This document shows positions 41,030-49,376 of a stretch of 64,000 nucleotides of DNA, in pieces. The notes below the pieces were generated by a model, which worked only from the letters and a program-made list of their open reading frames with translations, had not been told where the DNA came from and made no database searches. Source of the DNA: JAJZXY01 sp046706185 (lineage in GTDB: Archaea; Thermoplasmatota; Thermoplasmata; Sysuiplasmatales; Sysuiplasmataceae); assembly GCA_046706185.1 (NCBI GenBank), contig JBJKPR010000014.1, forward strand, positions 26,715 through 90,714, written 5' to 3'. The translations under genes were made by a program, and so were the position numbers. Positions within the stretch are counted from its first letter, which is position 1; each line of letters begins with the position of its first letter.

Positions 41030-41404
41030 CTACTCCTCACAGATGTGGCACTCTTTCACATCTATTTCAGGCTCAATGGCATGGTGTATTTCACACATCA
41101 GCCTGTTTTTCCTTATGAACTGAGTGAGGTCGCTCAACACCCTTGCAACCGCGACCCTGTCTTCGCTGCCTTCAATATCCTGCGCCAGCTCAGCAATCCT
41201 TTCCCTTATGTACGGTATTTCAAGGTAAGCGGTGTTGCGCGCCCTTACGCCGGTCACGTAATTGCTTACTGCCGATTGAGTGATTCCCAGGAGGGAAGCC
41301 ACTTCAGACTGGTTCATCCTGCTGCTTACGAGGAGCTCCTTTGCAAGCATGGCCCGCAGAGCCGGAATTACCGCTATCGCCTCCAGTTCAGAGGGAAGAT
41401 GCAT
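41030..41404 (-). CDS. XRE-type HTH regulator with C-terminal cysteines (COG2522-like)
   Basis: 124 residues. The helix-turn-helix lies at about residues 31-55 (NQSEVASLLGITQSAVSNYV). The C-terminal region carries C, H, H, C, C in the arrangement MCEIHHAI, then ECHICEE, which could hold zinc or an iron-sulfur cluster. This layout matches archaeal COG2522 regulators. Targets are unknown. The neighbouring Rossmann-Cys gene is a candidate for functional linkage. Confidence 0.75.
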   Translation of the reverse strand: MHLPSELEAIAVIPALRAMLAKELLVSSRMNQSEVASLLGITQSAVSNYVTGVRARNTAYLEIPYIRERIAELAQDIEGSEDRVAVARVLSDLTQFIRKNRLMCEIHHAIEPEIDVKECHICEE

Positions 41405-41450
41405 CGTGGTAGTCAGTGCCAGACACGCTATTAACTTTTCGACACCCCGC

Positions 41451-43199
41451 CTATCTGCCCCAGAACGGGTCGCCCTTCCTCTTTATGGCAAGCAGTTCCT
41501 CGAGTATCTGCCCTTCGTCGAAGTTGAGCTCGTCCTGCCTTATTGACCTCGCATGCGATTCGGGGATGTCGGAGTAGAGCACATCACCCTCGGTTATCTG
41601 CCGTCCCACAGTTGGTCCCTCTATTGCAACTGCGACCTCTTCTCCAGCCTTTGCTTCCGTTCTTGTCTGCTCGCCGACACGTATGCTCCTGACCCGTCCT
41701 ACCTCCCTCCCGTCCTGCCTGACGAGTGATATCCCCTGGACAAGAGTTCCTGCAAGGATCCTTGTTCCTATGATTGCTGGCTTGCTCACCCTGAAGGTGT
41801 GGTTGGGCAGAAAAAGGAGCTTGCACGGAAAGACGATCTCCTTCCTTCTCTTCTGCATCCTTTCCTGCATCTTCTGCTCCAGCCACTTCTGGTAGTTGTC
41901 TATCAGTGTGTAAATGACATCTCCGGAGATGACCCTGACATCGCTTGAAAGAAGTGCATCGTTCGCTTCCGGCAATACGGGCACGTTGAAGGCGAGTATG
42001 ACTTTCTCCATATCATCGCTCTTCGATGCCCTGTCAACAACGTCCCGCCTAGTGACAGGTCCGACCTGTCCCTCCTCCACTTTGACGCCCCTTTCCCTTG
42101 CCTCAAGCAGGAGTGCCTCTAGTGAACCAAGGGCGTCCGTCTTTACAAGAACGCCTGTCTCATCAAAATCGACCGCGACAGAGCTTTCCTTCAGTATGGT
42201 CTCCTCCACCTCAGAAGGATCCCTGCTAAACACATGGAGCGGCGATCCCGCAGCTATTCCCTCGGAGTCCTGAAGCAGAAGCTTCACTCCTGCGGCAGCG
42301 GACACCGAATCAAACGGAGCGAACCTTTCTTTCGGATCCTTTGTTTCGTGCAGCGGCCTCGTTTTGAAAATTCCCCGTACCCTTGTGGACATCACTCCGT
42401 TCTTTGTCCCGAAGGCTACCTTGTCTCCCGCTCTTAGCGTACCTGAATATATTATGGTGTCAGCTGTTGTGCCAAACCCCTTCTCCTCCCTTACCTCGAG
42501 GACAGTCCCTGCTGCGGGTCCATCCTCTGTGTCCAGCCTTCCCTCGAGATACCTCTGGGCCAGTCCTACAAGGACGAGCAGCAGGTCTGGTATACCATCC
42601 CTGCTCTTTGCGCTGAGCGGGACTATTGCAACGTTCTTCGTGAAATCAGTGATTCTGTCATATCTCTCTGCCGAAAATCCGAGCGAACTCAGATCTCCTA
42701 TTATGCTGTAGATCGCCTCATCGAGTTTTGAGACAACCTCCTCCCTCTGCTCCCTGACTAGCGTGACAAACGGCTCGAAGTTGCTCGAGCGCCAGCCCTC
42801 GATCAGGTCGATCTTGTTTGCCGCGATCACGAATGGTGTCTTGTAACGCTTCAGAAGCCTGAGAGACTCCGTTGTCTGGGGCATTATGCCCTCCCTCACA
42901 TCAATAACCACAACGGCAAGGTCGGACAGCGCACTTCCCCTTGCTCTCATTGAAACAAAGGCATGGTGTCCCGGCGTGTCAATGAAAAGTAAGCCGGGAA
43001 CAGTGAAGTTCGGTTTGCTGACGATCTTCTCACAAAGCTTCGTGACTCTGTCGATAGGCACTTCAGTCGCTCCGATGCCCTGCGTGATTCCGCCCGATTC
43101 GCCCGCGGCTACGTAGCTGCCTCTTATCGCGTCAAGTATTGTTGTCTTCCCGTGGTCCACGTGACCCATTACCGTGACGATCGGCTGCCGGATGGACAT
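41451..43199 (-). CDS. infB: Translation initiation factor aIF5B
   Basis: 582 residues, no intein. G1 is VTVMGHVDHGKTT, G3 DTPGHHAF and G4 ANKID, then domain II (DGPAAGTVLEVREEKGFGTT), domain III and a C-terminal domain (FPCKLLFLPNHTFRVSKPAI). It promotes ribosomal subunit joining. It is the last gene of the L7Ae-S28e-L24e-NDK-aIF5B run, 9 bases after ndk, an order widespread in archaea. Confidence 0.95.
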   Translation of the reverse strand: MSIRQPIVTVMGHVDHGKTTILDAIRGSYVAAGESGGITQGIGATEVPIDRVTKLCEKIVSKPNFTVPGLLFIDTPGHHAFVSMRARGSALSDLAVVVIDVREGIMPQTTESLRLLKRYKTPFVIAANKIDLIEGWRSSNFEPFVTLVREQREEVVSKLDEAIYSIIGDLSSLGFSAERYDRITDFTKNVAIVPLSAKSRDGIPDLLLVLVGLAQRYLEGRLDTEDGPAAGTVLEVREEKGFGTTADTIIYSGTLRAGDKVAFGTKNGVMSTRVRGIFKTRPLHETKDPKERFAPFDSVSAAAGVKLLLQDSEGIAAGSPLHVFSRDPSEVEETILKESSVAVDFDETGVLVKTDALGSLEALLLEARERGVKVEEGQVGPVTRRDVVDRASKSDDMEKVILAFNVPVLPEANDALLSSDVRVISGDVIYTLIDNYQKWLEQKMQERMQKRRKEIVFPCKLLFLPNHTFRVSKPAIIGTRILAGTLVQGISLVRQDGREVGRVRSIRVGEQTRTEAKAGEEVAVAIEGPTVGRQITEGDVLYSDIPESHARSIRQDELNFDEGQILEELLAIKRKGDPFWGR

Positions 43200-43208
43200 T
43201 GCAAGCCC

Positions 43209-43661
43209 TCATTCGATTAGCCACTCTGTGTCTATCTTAGTGTATTCAAGTATTTCATATTCGTTGAAGAGAAGGTTGATTTCCCTCTGGGCCGAGCTGA
43301 CTGAATCTGAGCCGTGTATCACATTCTTTCCGGGATGAAGGGCGAAATCTCCTCTGACGGTGCCCGGTGACGCCTCTGCAGGGTTTGTTTTTCCCATAAG
43401 CGACCTGACTGCACCTACTGCACCTTCTCCTTCCCAGACCATGCAAACAACGGGCCCGGATGTTATGTAGTTGATGAGCCCTTCGTAGAACTGCTTTCCC
43501 TTGTGTTCTGCGTAAAAGCGTTCCGCAATATCCCTCGGAATACGATACATCTTCAGAGCAGCGGCCCTGAGCCCTCTTCTCTCAAGTCTGCCTATGATCT
43601 CACCTATCAGCGAGCGCTGCACACCATCCGGCTTGACCATGACGAAAGTCTTCTCAATCAT
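43209..43661 (-). CDS. ndk: Nucleoside diphosphate kinase
   Basis: 150 residues. The family start is TFVMVKPDGVQRSLIGEII. The phosphohistidine lies in the signature KNVIHGSDSV, and substrate residues in GKTNPAEASPGTVRGDF. It equilibrates nucleoside tri- and diphosphates. Cotranscribed with ribosomal protein genes. Confidence 0.95.
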   Translation of the reverse strand: MIEKTFVMVKPDGVQRSLIGEIIGRLERRGLRAAALKMYRIPRDIAERFYAEHKGKQFYEGLINYITSGPVVCMVWEGEGAVGAVRSLMGKTNPAEASPGTVRGDFALHPGKNVIHGSDSVSSAQREINLLFNEYEILEYTKIDTEWLIE

Positions 43662-43672
43662 TCGCAGGCCCC

Positions 43673-44029
43673 CTATTCATCAGTCCTTTCTGTTTGGCTT
43701 ACTTCATTCTCCTCTACTGCGGTCTCCTCAGGTGCCTTTTCGGCTACGTGCTCCTCCTCTACCTCTCTGACCCTTGAGGGGGCTCTCCTCGGAGCGTATA
43801 CCTTTGCAACCGCTGCCCTCTGCTTTGGTGCCCTGCCTTTCCACCTGGATGCCGTCCTGCTGAGAGAAGACCATCTTGTGTCCTGTGGAACACGCCTGAG
43901 GTTGACGAAATTCTCGAAGCACTTGTGCTTGTCAAAGTAGAATACAGTTCCATCCACTCTGACGTACATCCTTCCAGTGCCCGGTTCGATAGAATTGCCG
44001 CAGAAATTGCAGTTTCTCCTTTCTGCCAT
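43673..44029 (-). CDS. rpl24e: Ribosomal protein L24e (eL24) with C-terminal extension
   Basis: The start is ATG 44029 (MAERRNCNFCG), with AGGTGG 8 bases before; GTG 44038 is less likely. 118 residues. The zinc-binding N-domain (CNFCG, then DKHKCFENF) and the RRVPQDTRW helix are typical. Archaeal L24e usually ends soon after. Here about 55 more residues follow: a basic/Ala part (KGRAPKQRAAVAKVYAPRR) and then an acidic tail (EEEHVAEKAPEETAVEENE). Confidence 0.9.
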   Translation of the reverse strand: MAERRNCNFCGNSIEPGTGRMYVRVDGTVFYFDKHKCFENFVNLRRVPQDTRWSSLSRTASRWKGRAPKQRAAVAKVYAPRRAPSRVREVEEEHVAEKAPEETAVEENEVSQTERTDE

Positions 44030-44038
44030 TGGGTCCAC

Positions 44039-44257
44039 CTACCTAATGGAAAGCTTGCGCGCTTCCCTGGCGGTCTCTCTGAGCATGAGGACATCCCCTA
44101 CCCTGACGGGCCCCATAACGTTTCTGGTGATGATTCTGCCCTTGTCCTTCCCATCAAGGACCCTTACCTTAACCTGTGTCGCCTCGCCCGTCATGCCGGT
44201 CCTACCGATGATTTCAACGACTTCAGCCGGAATGCTGTCATCTGGCACTGTAACCAC
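44039..44257 (-). CDS. rps28e: Ribosomal protein S28e (eS28)
   Basis: 72 residues from GTG 44257. It includes EIIGRTGMTGEATQVKVRVL and the invariant end LRETAREARKL. The gap from the L7Ae stop is one base. Confidence 0.95.
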   Translation of the reverse strand: MVTVPDDSIPAEVVEIIGRTGMTGEATQVKVRVLDGKDKGRIITRNVMGPVRVGDVLMLRETAREARKLSIR

Positions 44258-44258
44258 C

Positions 44259-44630
44259 CTACTTCTTCACTTTCTTGAGTTCTTCCAGAACTGCATCCAG
44301 CGTCTGCTTTGCCTTCCCGGCATCGACTATTGCAATCGAGGCCGTAGGCTTGTCCAGCCCCGCTGCCGTGCCCAGTTCCGCCTTCTTTGGAACATAGGCG
44401 TAGGCGATGCTCTTTTCCTCGCAGAGCAAGGGAAGGTGTGCAAGTATCTCTGGCGGGTCCACATCCTCAGCCATTATGACCAGCGATGTTTCTCCGCGCT
44501 CGATAACCTTCGTTACCTCATTCGTACCTTTTCTCAGCTTGCCTCCATCCTTCACAAGCTCCACTACCTGGTATATTTTCTCCGAGAGTTCCGAGGGAAC
44601 CTCAAACCTTATAAATGCTGCTTTTGCCAT
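44259..44630 (-). CDS. rpl7ae: Ribosomal protein L7Ae (eL8), K-turn-binding
   Basis: The start is ATG 44630 (MAKAAFIRFEVP), giving 123 residues; an upstream in-frame extension to 44693 would cover the leader. The RNA-binding motif KLRKGTNEVTKVIERG and MAEDVDPPEILAHLPLLCEE are typical. In archaea it binds K-turns in 23S rRNA, C/D and H/ACA guide RNAs and RNase P. It begins the translation cluster. Its leader holds a possible K-turn. Confidence 0.95.
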   Translation of the reverse strand: MAKAAFIRFEVPSELSEKIYQVVELVKDGGKLRKGTNEVTKVIERGETSLVIMAEDVDPPEILAHLPLLCEEKSIAYAYVPKKAELGTAAGLDKPTASIAIVDAGKAKQTLDAVLEELKKVKK

Positions 44631-44642
44631 CCAAATACCTCT

Positions 44643-44668
44643 TTCCGATGCCAATGCATCTTCATCAG
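44643..44668 (-). promoter_or_regulatory. Candidate K-turn/hairpin in the L7Ae mRNA leader
   Basis: On the minus strand the predicted leader holds CTGATGA (C-box-like, 44662-44668), then GATGC-ATTG-GCATC (44647-44660), a perfect 5-bp hairpin, then GGA. GA dinucleotides on both sides of the stem could form the sheared pairs of a K-turn. Other archaeal L7Ae mRNAs are known to be autoregulated through such a leader. Confidence 0.4.
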
Positions 44669-44703
44669 TCACAGGCACCTTTCCAGTTACCACAAATGAC
44701 CGT

Positions 44704-44713
44704 CGATATAAAG
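44704..44713 (-). promoter_or_regulatory. TATA-like promoter of the ribosomal cluster
   Basis: The minus-strand sequence CTTTATATCG lies about 75-84 bases before the L7Ae ATG, predicting a leader of about 50-60 bases. That is longer than most in this window. Confidence 0.55.
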
Positions 44714-44797
44714 ATTTCTTTCATCAATATGTCTATAGAATGTCATTACTCAGCAGGCGGAGAGCGAATGCTTGCCTCGTTGCCCCCATATTGCTAC

Positions 44798-44810
44798 AAA
44801 AGGTAAATAA
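44798..44810 (+). promoter_or_regulatory. TATA-like promoter of the EamA gene
   Basis: AAAAGGTAAATAA ends 25 bases before ATG 44835, as expected for a leaderless archaeal mRNA. Confidence 0.5.
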
Positions 44811-44834
44811 CCCACTCGAATTCAACGTGCGGCA

Positions 44835-45746
44835 ATGAGGGTTGGCGTAATCCAGGGTTCGGGGCTTGCCACCACTGCCGCCCTGGTCTGGGCAACGTAT
44901 TACATATTCATCCCTGCCGTCGATTCCCTCGACCCCCTGTCGCTTTTCTTCTACCCGTCTCTGGCAGGGGCTGCCCTGTTCTTTGCATACGGCTTTCTTT
45001 TGAAGGGAAAGGTGCCACGTCCATCAAGGCGAAGAGACTACCTCCTTCCCGGCTTAGGCTACTTCGCCTCCCAGATGCTGATTATACTGTCAACGCTCTC
45101 GAACGGCGGCGTCCTGACTTCCACGTTCATACTGCTGGGCGACACTATAGTATCGCCATCCGTGATTTTTGCATTAGGAAGGTACAGGTTCAGGCCTCGG
45201 CTGCGGCTGCTGCTCATCGGTCTGGTCGTTCTTGTCACATCAGCGGCAATGCTCACGCTCTTCGGGGGCTATGCTGCTACCGGGTCTGCAGTAGGCATAC
45301 TGCTGCTGATACTCATACCGCCCTCACTTTCTCTTTTCTTCGTCTACACGAATGACCGTATAATGGCAGACGGTATGGCAGAGATACTGGCTTCTGCTTT
45401 CCTGATATCGAGCCTGTTTATACTCGTCTATTCTGCAGTCATCCGGCAGTCATACCCTGTCGCATTCGGTGATTTGCACAGTCTTGCCGTCCTGATCATC
45501 ATCGGGCTTACGTCCATGTTTGCGGGATATCTCCTCTTTTTCAAGGCATCGAGCCTGACAGGCTTTACTCTGTCATCGATACTTATGGCGCTGATACCTC
45601 CTTTCACGCTCATACTCGGCGTGATTTTCCTTGGCATAAGCGCTACAGTTGAGTCAAGCGTCCTGATCGTTCTGGCAGCAGTAGGTGCCGGCCTGTGCAC
45701 TCTCGCATTTGCAGAGGGCGGGGCAGACTCGGCAGAGCCCGGGTGA
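44835..45746 (+). CDS. EamA/DMT-superfamily permease
   Basis: 303 residues with ten predicted helices in two similar halves. The first begins TTAALVWATYYIFIPAVD, with a DPLSLFFYPSLAG segment typical of the EamA repeat. The second half starts near PPSLSLFFVYTND. Drug/metabolite transporter superfamily. The transported solute is unknown. It ends shortly before the RNase HIII gene. Confidence 0.8.
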   Translation: MRVGVIQGSGLATTAALVWATYYIFIPAVDSLDPLSLFFYPSLAGAALFFAYGFLLKGKVPRPSRRRDYLLPGLGYFASQMLIILSTLSNGGVLTSTFILLGDTIVSPSVIFALGRYRFRPRLRLLLIGLVVLVTSAAMLTLFGGYAATGSAVGILLLILIPPSLSLFFVYTNDRIMADGMAEILASAFLISSLFILVYSAVIRQSYPVAFGDLHSLAVLIIIGLTSMFAGYLLFFKASSLTGFTLSSILMALIPPFTLILGVIFLGISATVESSVLIVLAAVGAGLCTLAFAEGGADSAEPG

Positions 45747-45789
45747 CATTTTCGGCAAACCTTCTAATTGCGCGCGCATATTCAGTCTG

Positions 45790-46665
45790 ATGAGAGGCAG
45801 GTTCCGCATCCCGCAAGGGCTCAATGACCGCGCTGCAGCATTCCTTTCAGGCCTTGGCATGCAGGTTGCAAGGGAGCAGTATGTGACCAACTTCAGGGCC
45901 GCCAGGACCACTCTATCGATGTACAACAACGGAACGGTAATCATGCAGTGTGATGACCCCATGATGGCTAAGCTCCTGAAGGATTACTTCGAAACACTGC
46001 CTTTCGACTATTCCAGCTATGTGTCAGATACTCTCGATCTCACACTCCCGGAAAGGTGGATTGGCTCGGATGAGGCTGGTAAGGGAGACTACTTCGGCCC
46101 TCTTGTGGTAGCGGGTGTCTGCCTCGATAATGACACTGCGTCGCTGCTTTTCAAGCGCGGCGTTTCCGACTCAAAAAAACTGTCAGTTGACCAGCTCATT
46201 GAGTTTGATGAGGATATCAGGGCCGTACTCGAGCCCCGCAGTTTCGAGGTGATAGTCATGTCTCCTGAAAAGTACAACCAGCTTCATGCAAAGATGGGCA
46301 ACGTTCTTGATATTCTTGTCTGGGCCCATTCGAGGGTCATCAGGAACATAAGCGAGAGGGTGAATTGCAGGGTCGCGATTGTGGATAAGTTCGCATCCGG
46401 TTCAAGGGCGGCCTCAATGGAAAACGCTGTTCCGGGGGTGCAGGTTCATCAGTTCACAAAAGGGGAAAGGGAGATGGCAGTGGCGAGCGCGTCTGTTCTG
46501 GCTTCTGCACAGTTCAACAGGTCTATTAGCGCCTTGTCAGAACAGCACGGAATAAGGCTCCTGAAAGGTGCAGGGAACGATGTGAAGATGCTTGCACTGA
46601 AGCTGAAGGCAGAGAAGGGGGAGGAGTTCTACAGGAAGGTTGCCAAATCAGATTTCACCCTTTAG
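45790..46665 (+). CDS. rnhC: Ribonuclease HIII
   Basis: 291 residues from ATG 45790 (MRGRFRIPQGL). The N-terminal 90 residues fit the TBP-like substrate-binding domain of RNase HIII. The catalytic domain opens with WIGSDEAGKGDYFGPLVVAG, the HIII form of the active-site Asp-Glu-Gly-Lys motif. Further acidic residues lie in GVSDSKKLS and AIVDKFASGS. It cleaves RNA in RNA-DNA hybrids. Archaea mostly encode RNase HII, so an HIII-type enzyme is notable. The last 11 bases overlap the convergent hisS gene. Confidence 0.85.
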   Translation: MRGRFRIPQGLNDRAAAFLSGLGMQVAREQYVTNFRAARTTLSMYNNGTVIMQCDDPMMAKLLKDYFETLPFDYSSYVSDTLDLTLPERWIGSDEAGKGDYFGPLVVAGVCLDNDTASLLFKRGVSDSKKLSVDQLIEFDEDIRAVLEPRSFEVIVMSPEKYNQLHAKMGNVLDILVWAHSRVIRNISERVNCRVAIVDKFASGSRAASMENAVPGVQVHQFTKGEREMAVASASVLASAQFNRSISALSEQHGIRLLKGAGNDVKMLALKLKAEKGEEFYRKVAKSDFTL

Positions 46666-47923
46666 CTTCCCCGAGCCGCCTCTCGATCTCGTCCGCAACG
46701 CCCGAAACAGCAACTGCATCCTGACTGCCTGTAGCCATGTCTCTCAGGATCACGTTGCCTGCAGTCGCTTCCTTGTCTCCTACGATCACTGTCAGGCGCG
46801 CGCCCCTGGATGAAGCATATTTCAGCGATTTGCTCATGTTTCTCCTCATCAGGTCGAACTCTGTGCTTATCCCCCTCCTCCTGAGCATTCCTGCGATGCG
46901 GACCATGCTGGTCCTCTGGTTGTCGGAGACTGCAAGAACGAAGACGTCTGTGCCGCGCTCCTCCCCGAGCTTCCCCGCTTTCTCAAGTGCGAGCATCAGT
47001 CTGTCGAACCCGAACGCCATTCCGGTGCTTGCCACTGGCTTGCCGCCAAATAACTGTGCGAGCGCGTATGAGCCACCGCCGCAGATCTGCTTTTCGGCGC
47101 CGAGCTCCAGAGCGTCGATTTCGAACACTATACCTGTGTAGTAGTCCAGGCCCCTGACCACTCCAAGGTCGATCGAGAAGCTGCCGGTTGCATCTGTTTC
47201 AGCTGTTCTGATGACCTCCTTGAGATAAGCTGCCGCTGCACCCTCGATGCCGTCGAGGACGGAGCTGTCTCCGCTCACGCGGCATGTCCCAAGTATTTGC
47301 CCAATTGCTTCAGCGCTCACGCCCCTTTCGTCCAGGAATGCAGATGCCTCCTCCATCCTTTTCTTGTCAACAAGTCGCAGGAATTGGGACTGCTCCTCTT
47401 TGCCCACATTCGCACTGTCAAGCATCGAGCGGATAATGCCCACGTGCCCGATCCTGAATTTCACATCAGCGAGCCCCATCCTTCCGCACAGGTCGTTTGC
47501 CAGCAGAAGGAGTTCAGCATCGGCCTCCGGTGCATCGGAACCAATGATTTCAACATCGTACTGATAAAACTCCCTGTACCTGCCGGATTGGGGCTCCTCA
47601 TACCTGAAGCAGTTTGAGATGCAGAACAGTTTGAGCGGAAGCGGGTAGTTGGAGAGGTCGCTTATGTAGAACCTGATTATCGGCGCTGTGAGCTCCGGCC
47701 TGAGCGCTATCTTCCTCCCGCCCTTGTCCTCAAATGAGTACATCTCGTCCAGAACGCCAGGTCCCGACTTTGTCGTGAAAAGCTCTGCGTTCTCTAGTGT
47801 AGGAGTCTGTATTTCCCTGAAGCCGTATTCGATGGATATATCCCTCAGCAGGTTTTCCAGCTGCCTCCTTCTGTTCATCTCCCGAGGCTGGAAGTCCCTT
47901 GTTCCCCTGACCCTCTGAATCAT
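46655..47923 (-). CDS. hisS: Histidyl-tRNA synthetase
   Basis: 422 residues from ATG 47923 (MIQRVRGTRDFQP). Class II motif 2 is CFRYEEPQSGRYREFYQYD. The His-specific motifs are VRGLDYYTGIVFE and CGGGSYALAQLFGG. The C-terminal anticodon-binding domain has the VFVLAVSD and TVIVGDKEA strands. A TATA-like element lies 22-33 bases before this ATG, which supports it over the in-frame codon at 47965. Confidence 0.95.
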   Translation of the reverse strand: MIQRVRGTRDFQPREMNRRRQLENLLRDISIEYGFREIQTPTLENAELFTTKSGPGVLDEMYSFEDKGGRKIALRPELTAPIIRFYISDLSNYPLPLKLFCISNCFRYEEPQSGRYREFYQYDVEIIGSDAPEADAELLLLANDLCGRMGLADVKFRIGHVGIIRSMLDSANVGKEEQSQFLRLVDKKRMEEASAFLDERGVSAEAIGQILGTCRVSGDSSVLDGIEGAAAAYLKEVIRTAETDATGSFSIDLGVVRGLDYYTGIVFEIDALELGAEKQICGGGSYALAQLFGGKPVASTGMAFGFDRLMLALEKAGKLGEERGTDVFVLAVSDNQRTSMVRIAGMLRRRGISTEFDLMRRNMSKSLKYASSRGARLTVIVGDKEATAGNVILRDMATGSQDAVAVSGVADEIERRLGEAKG

Positions 47924-47944
47924 CGGGCATAATTCAATCAGCCT

Positions 47945-47956
47945 GACTATAAACTC
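47945..47956 (-). promoter_or_regulatory. TATA-like promoter of hisS
   Basis: The minus-strand sequence GAGTTTATAGTC sits 22-33 bases before ATG 47923, consistent with a leaderless mRNA. Confidence 0.5.
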
Positions 47957-48040
47957 ATCGCACATTGCACGACTGACCTGTAGGGAGGGTGTTGCATTCC
48001 GCTCAGATATTTATCCACCGGCCCATTCTCACGCCCGACG

Positions 48041-48121
48041 GTGAAATTCAAGGCAGGGGACGGTATGTTCAACACAATGGGCGATCGTGGTTCAAGGCGG
48101 GTAGCTGCCGGCTGGTGCTAA
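48041..48121 (+). CDS. Possible 26-codon leader ORF before the ion transporter
   Basis: GTG 48041 opens a frame encoding 26 residues (VKFKAGDGMFNTM, ending VAAGWC). It stops one base before the GTG start of the transporter. A TATA-like GATATTTATCC (48005-48015) predicts transcription start almost exactly at this GTG. It may be a leader peptide that couples or attenuates translation, or it may be chance. No homology can be claimed. Confidence 0.3.
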   Translation: MKFKAGDGMFNTMGDRGSRRVAAGWC

Positions 48122-48122
48122 A

Positions 48123-49376
48123 GTGATTGACCTTGCACAGCTTGCGGCTCTTGTAATCTTCCTCTTCACCTATTCGCTGATTTCCTTCGGCAGGCTTGGC
48201 AAAAGCAAGATCGAAATGCCCGCCGCGGCTCTCCTGGGTGGAGGGCTCATGCTTCTCTTCGGGATAGTGTCCCCGTACGCTGCCCTTGCCGCTGTCAGCT
48301 GGGAGACCATAATTCTCATCCTTGGCATGATGCTCGTGGCGGCTGGACTGGACATGAGCGGCATTTTCCAGTGGGTATCGTCCATACTTGTCAGGGGTTC
48401 CAGGACCCCGTTTCTTTTCATTGTGTACGTTTCGCTCATTACCGCGTTCCTTTCCGCACTGATACTCAACGACGCTGTTGTCCTGATATTCACACCGGTC
48501 ATAATAGCGAGCGCCAGGAAGATGGGCATATCGCCAGTACCGCCGCTGGTAATGGAGGCAATAAGTGCAAACATAGGCAGCGCTGCAACAGAGGTGGGAA
48601 ACCCGCAGAACGCCTACATAGCAAACGTCTCGGGAATAGAGTTTCACGTCTTCACGGAGTATCTTCTGCCTGTCACTGTCATTTCGCTGGCATTCGCAAT
48701 TCTCTACTCCCTCCTGATGGCAAGAAGCGAAGGGACCCGGGCAGACTTTCAGGGGCAATCGGTGCTGCCCTCGCCGGTCAGGCTAACCGGGCCGATGTAC
48801 TTCATGGCAGGAGTTGTCTTTGCCGTTTTTGCCTGTTTCTACATCTTTCCGCTCAGCGACATACCTTATGTGGCGATTATCGGAGGCGCGGTCTCACTAA
48901 TTTCCACACCATTTATAAGTGGACGAAGAGGACAGGAGATGCTTATGAAGGTCGACTGGGGAATACTCCTCTTTTTCATTGGCCTCTTTGTTCTCATAAG
49001 CGGAATAGAGTCTTCCGGCCTTCTGAACCTGTTCGTGGCTGTGCTTGGCTCACTAGATGCCAGACTCCTCTCGACAGTCGGGGGGCTTGCCGTCCTGACC
49101 TCGCTTCTCTCCAACATGGTTAGCAACGTTCCTGCCGTTTTCCTGCTCTCGCCGGCACTGGCACCCGGTGCAACATCACAGATGTGGCTTTCACTCGCCG
49201 CAAGCTCCACATTTGCAGGTAATGCCACAATCCTGGGGGCAGCAGCGAATGTCATAGTTGCAAGGTCTGCGTCCAGGGAGGGGGTGAGGATCAGGCTGAG
49301 CACCTTCATGAAATACGGTCTGCCCATAACGGCTGTGTCTCTCCTCGTCGCAGTCCTTTACCTTCAGTTTGTCTGA
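48123..49376 (+). CDS. ArsB/NhaD-type ion transporter (IT superfamily)
   Basis: 417 residues, about eleven helices in two inverted halves. Helix-breaking motifs that mark the substrate site are LILNDAVVLIFTPVIIA with GSAATEVGNPQNA in the first half, and SNMVSNVPAVFLLSP with STFAGNATILGAAAN in the second. This is the ArsB/NhaD/CitM pattern. The solute could be arsenite, Na+/H+ or a carboxylate. The GTG start and its possible leader ORF are unusual. Confidence 0.82.
   Translation: MIDLAQLAALVIFLFTYSLISFGRLGKSKIEMPAAALLGGGLMLLFGIVSPYAALAAVSWETIILILGMMLVAAGLDMSGIFQWVSSILVRGSRTPFLFIVYVSLITAFLSALILNDAVVLIFTPVIIASARKMGISPVPPLVMEAISANIGSAATEVGNPQNAYIANVSGIEFHVFTEYLLPVTVISLAFAILYSLLMARSEGTRADFQGQSVLPSPVRLTGPMYFMAGVVFAVFACFYIFPLSDIPYVAIIGGAVSLISTPFISGRRGQEMLMKVDWGILLFFIGLFVLISGIESSGLLNLFVAVLGSLDARLLSTVGGLAVLTSLLSNMVSNVPAVFLLSPALAPGATSQMWLSLAASSTFAGNATILGAAANVIVARSASREGVRIRLSTFMKYGLPITAVSLLVAVLYLQFV

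Noticed and set aside
48069..48758. 229-codon minus-strand frame opposite the ion transporter
   Set aside because: His/Tyr/Cys-rich, low-hydrophobicity translation typical of the antisense of a membrane protein; the plus-strand transporter is clear.
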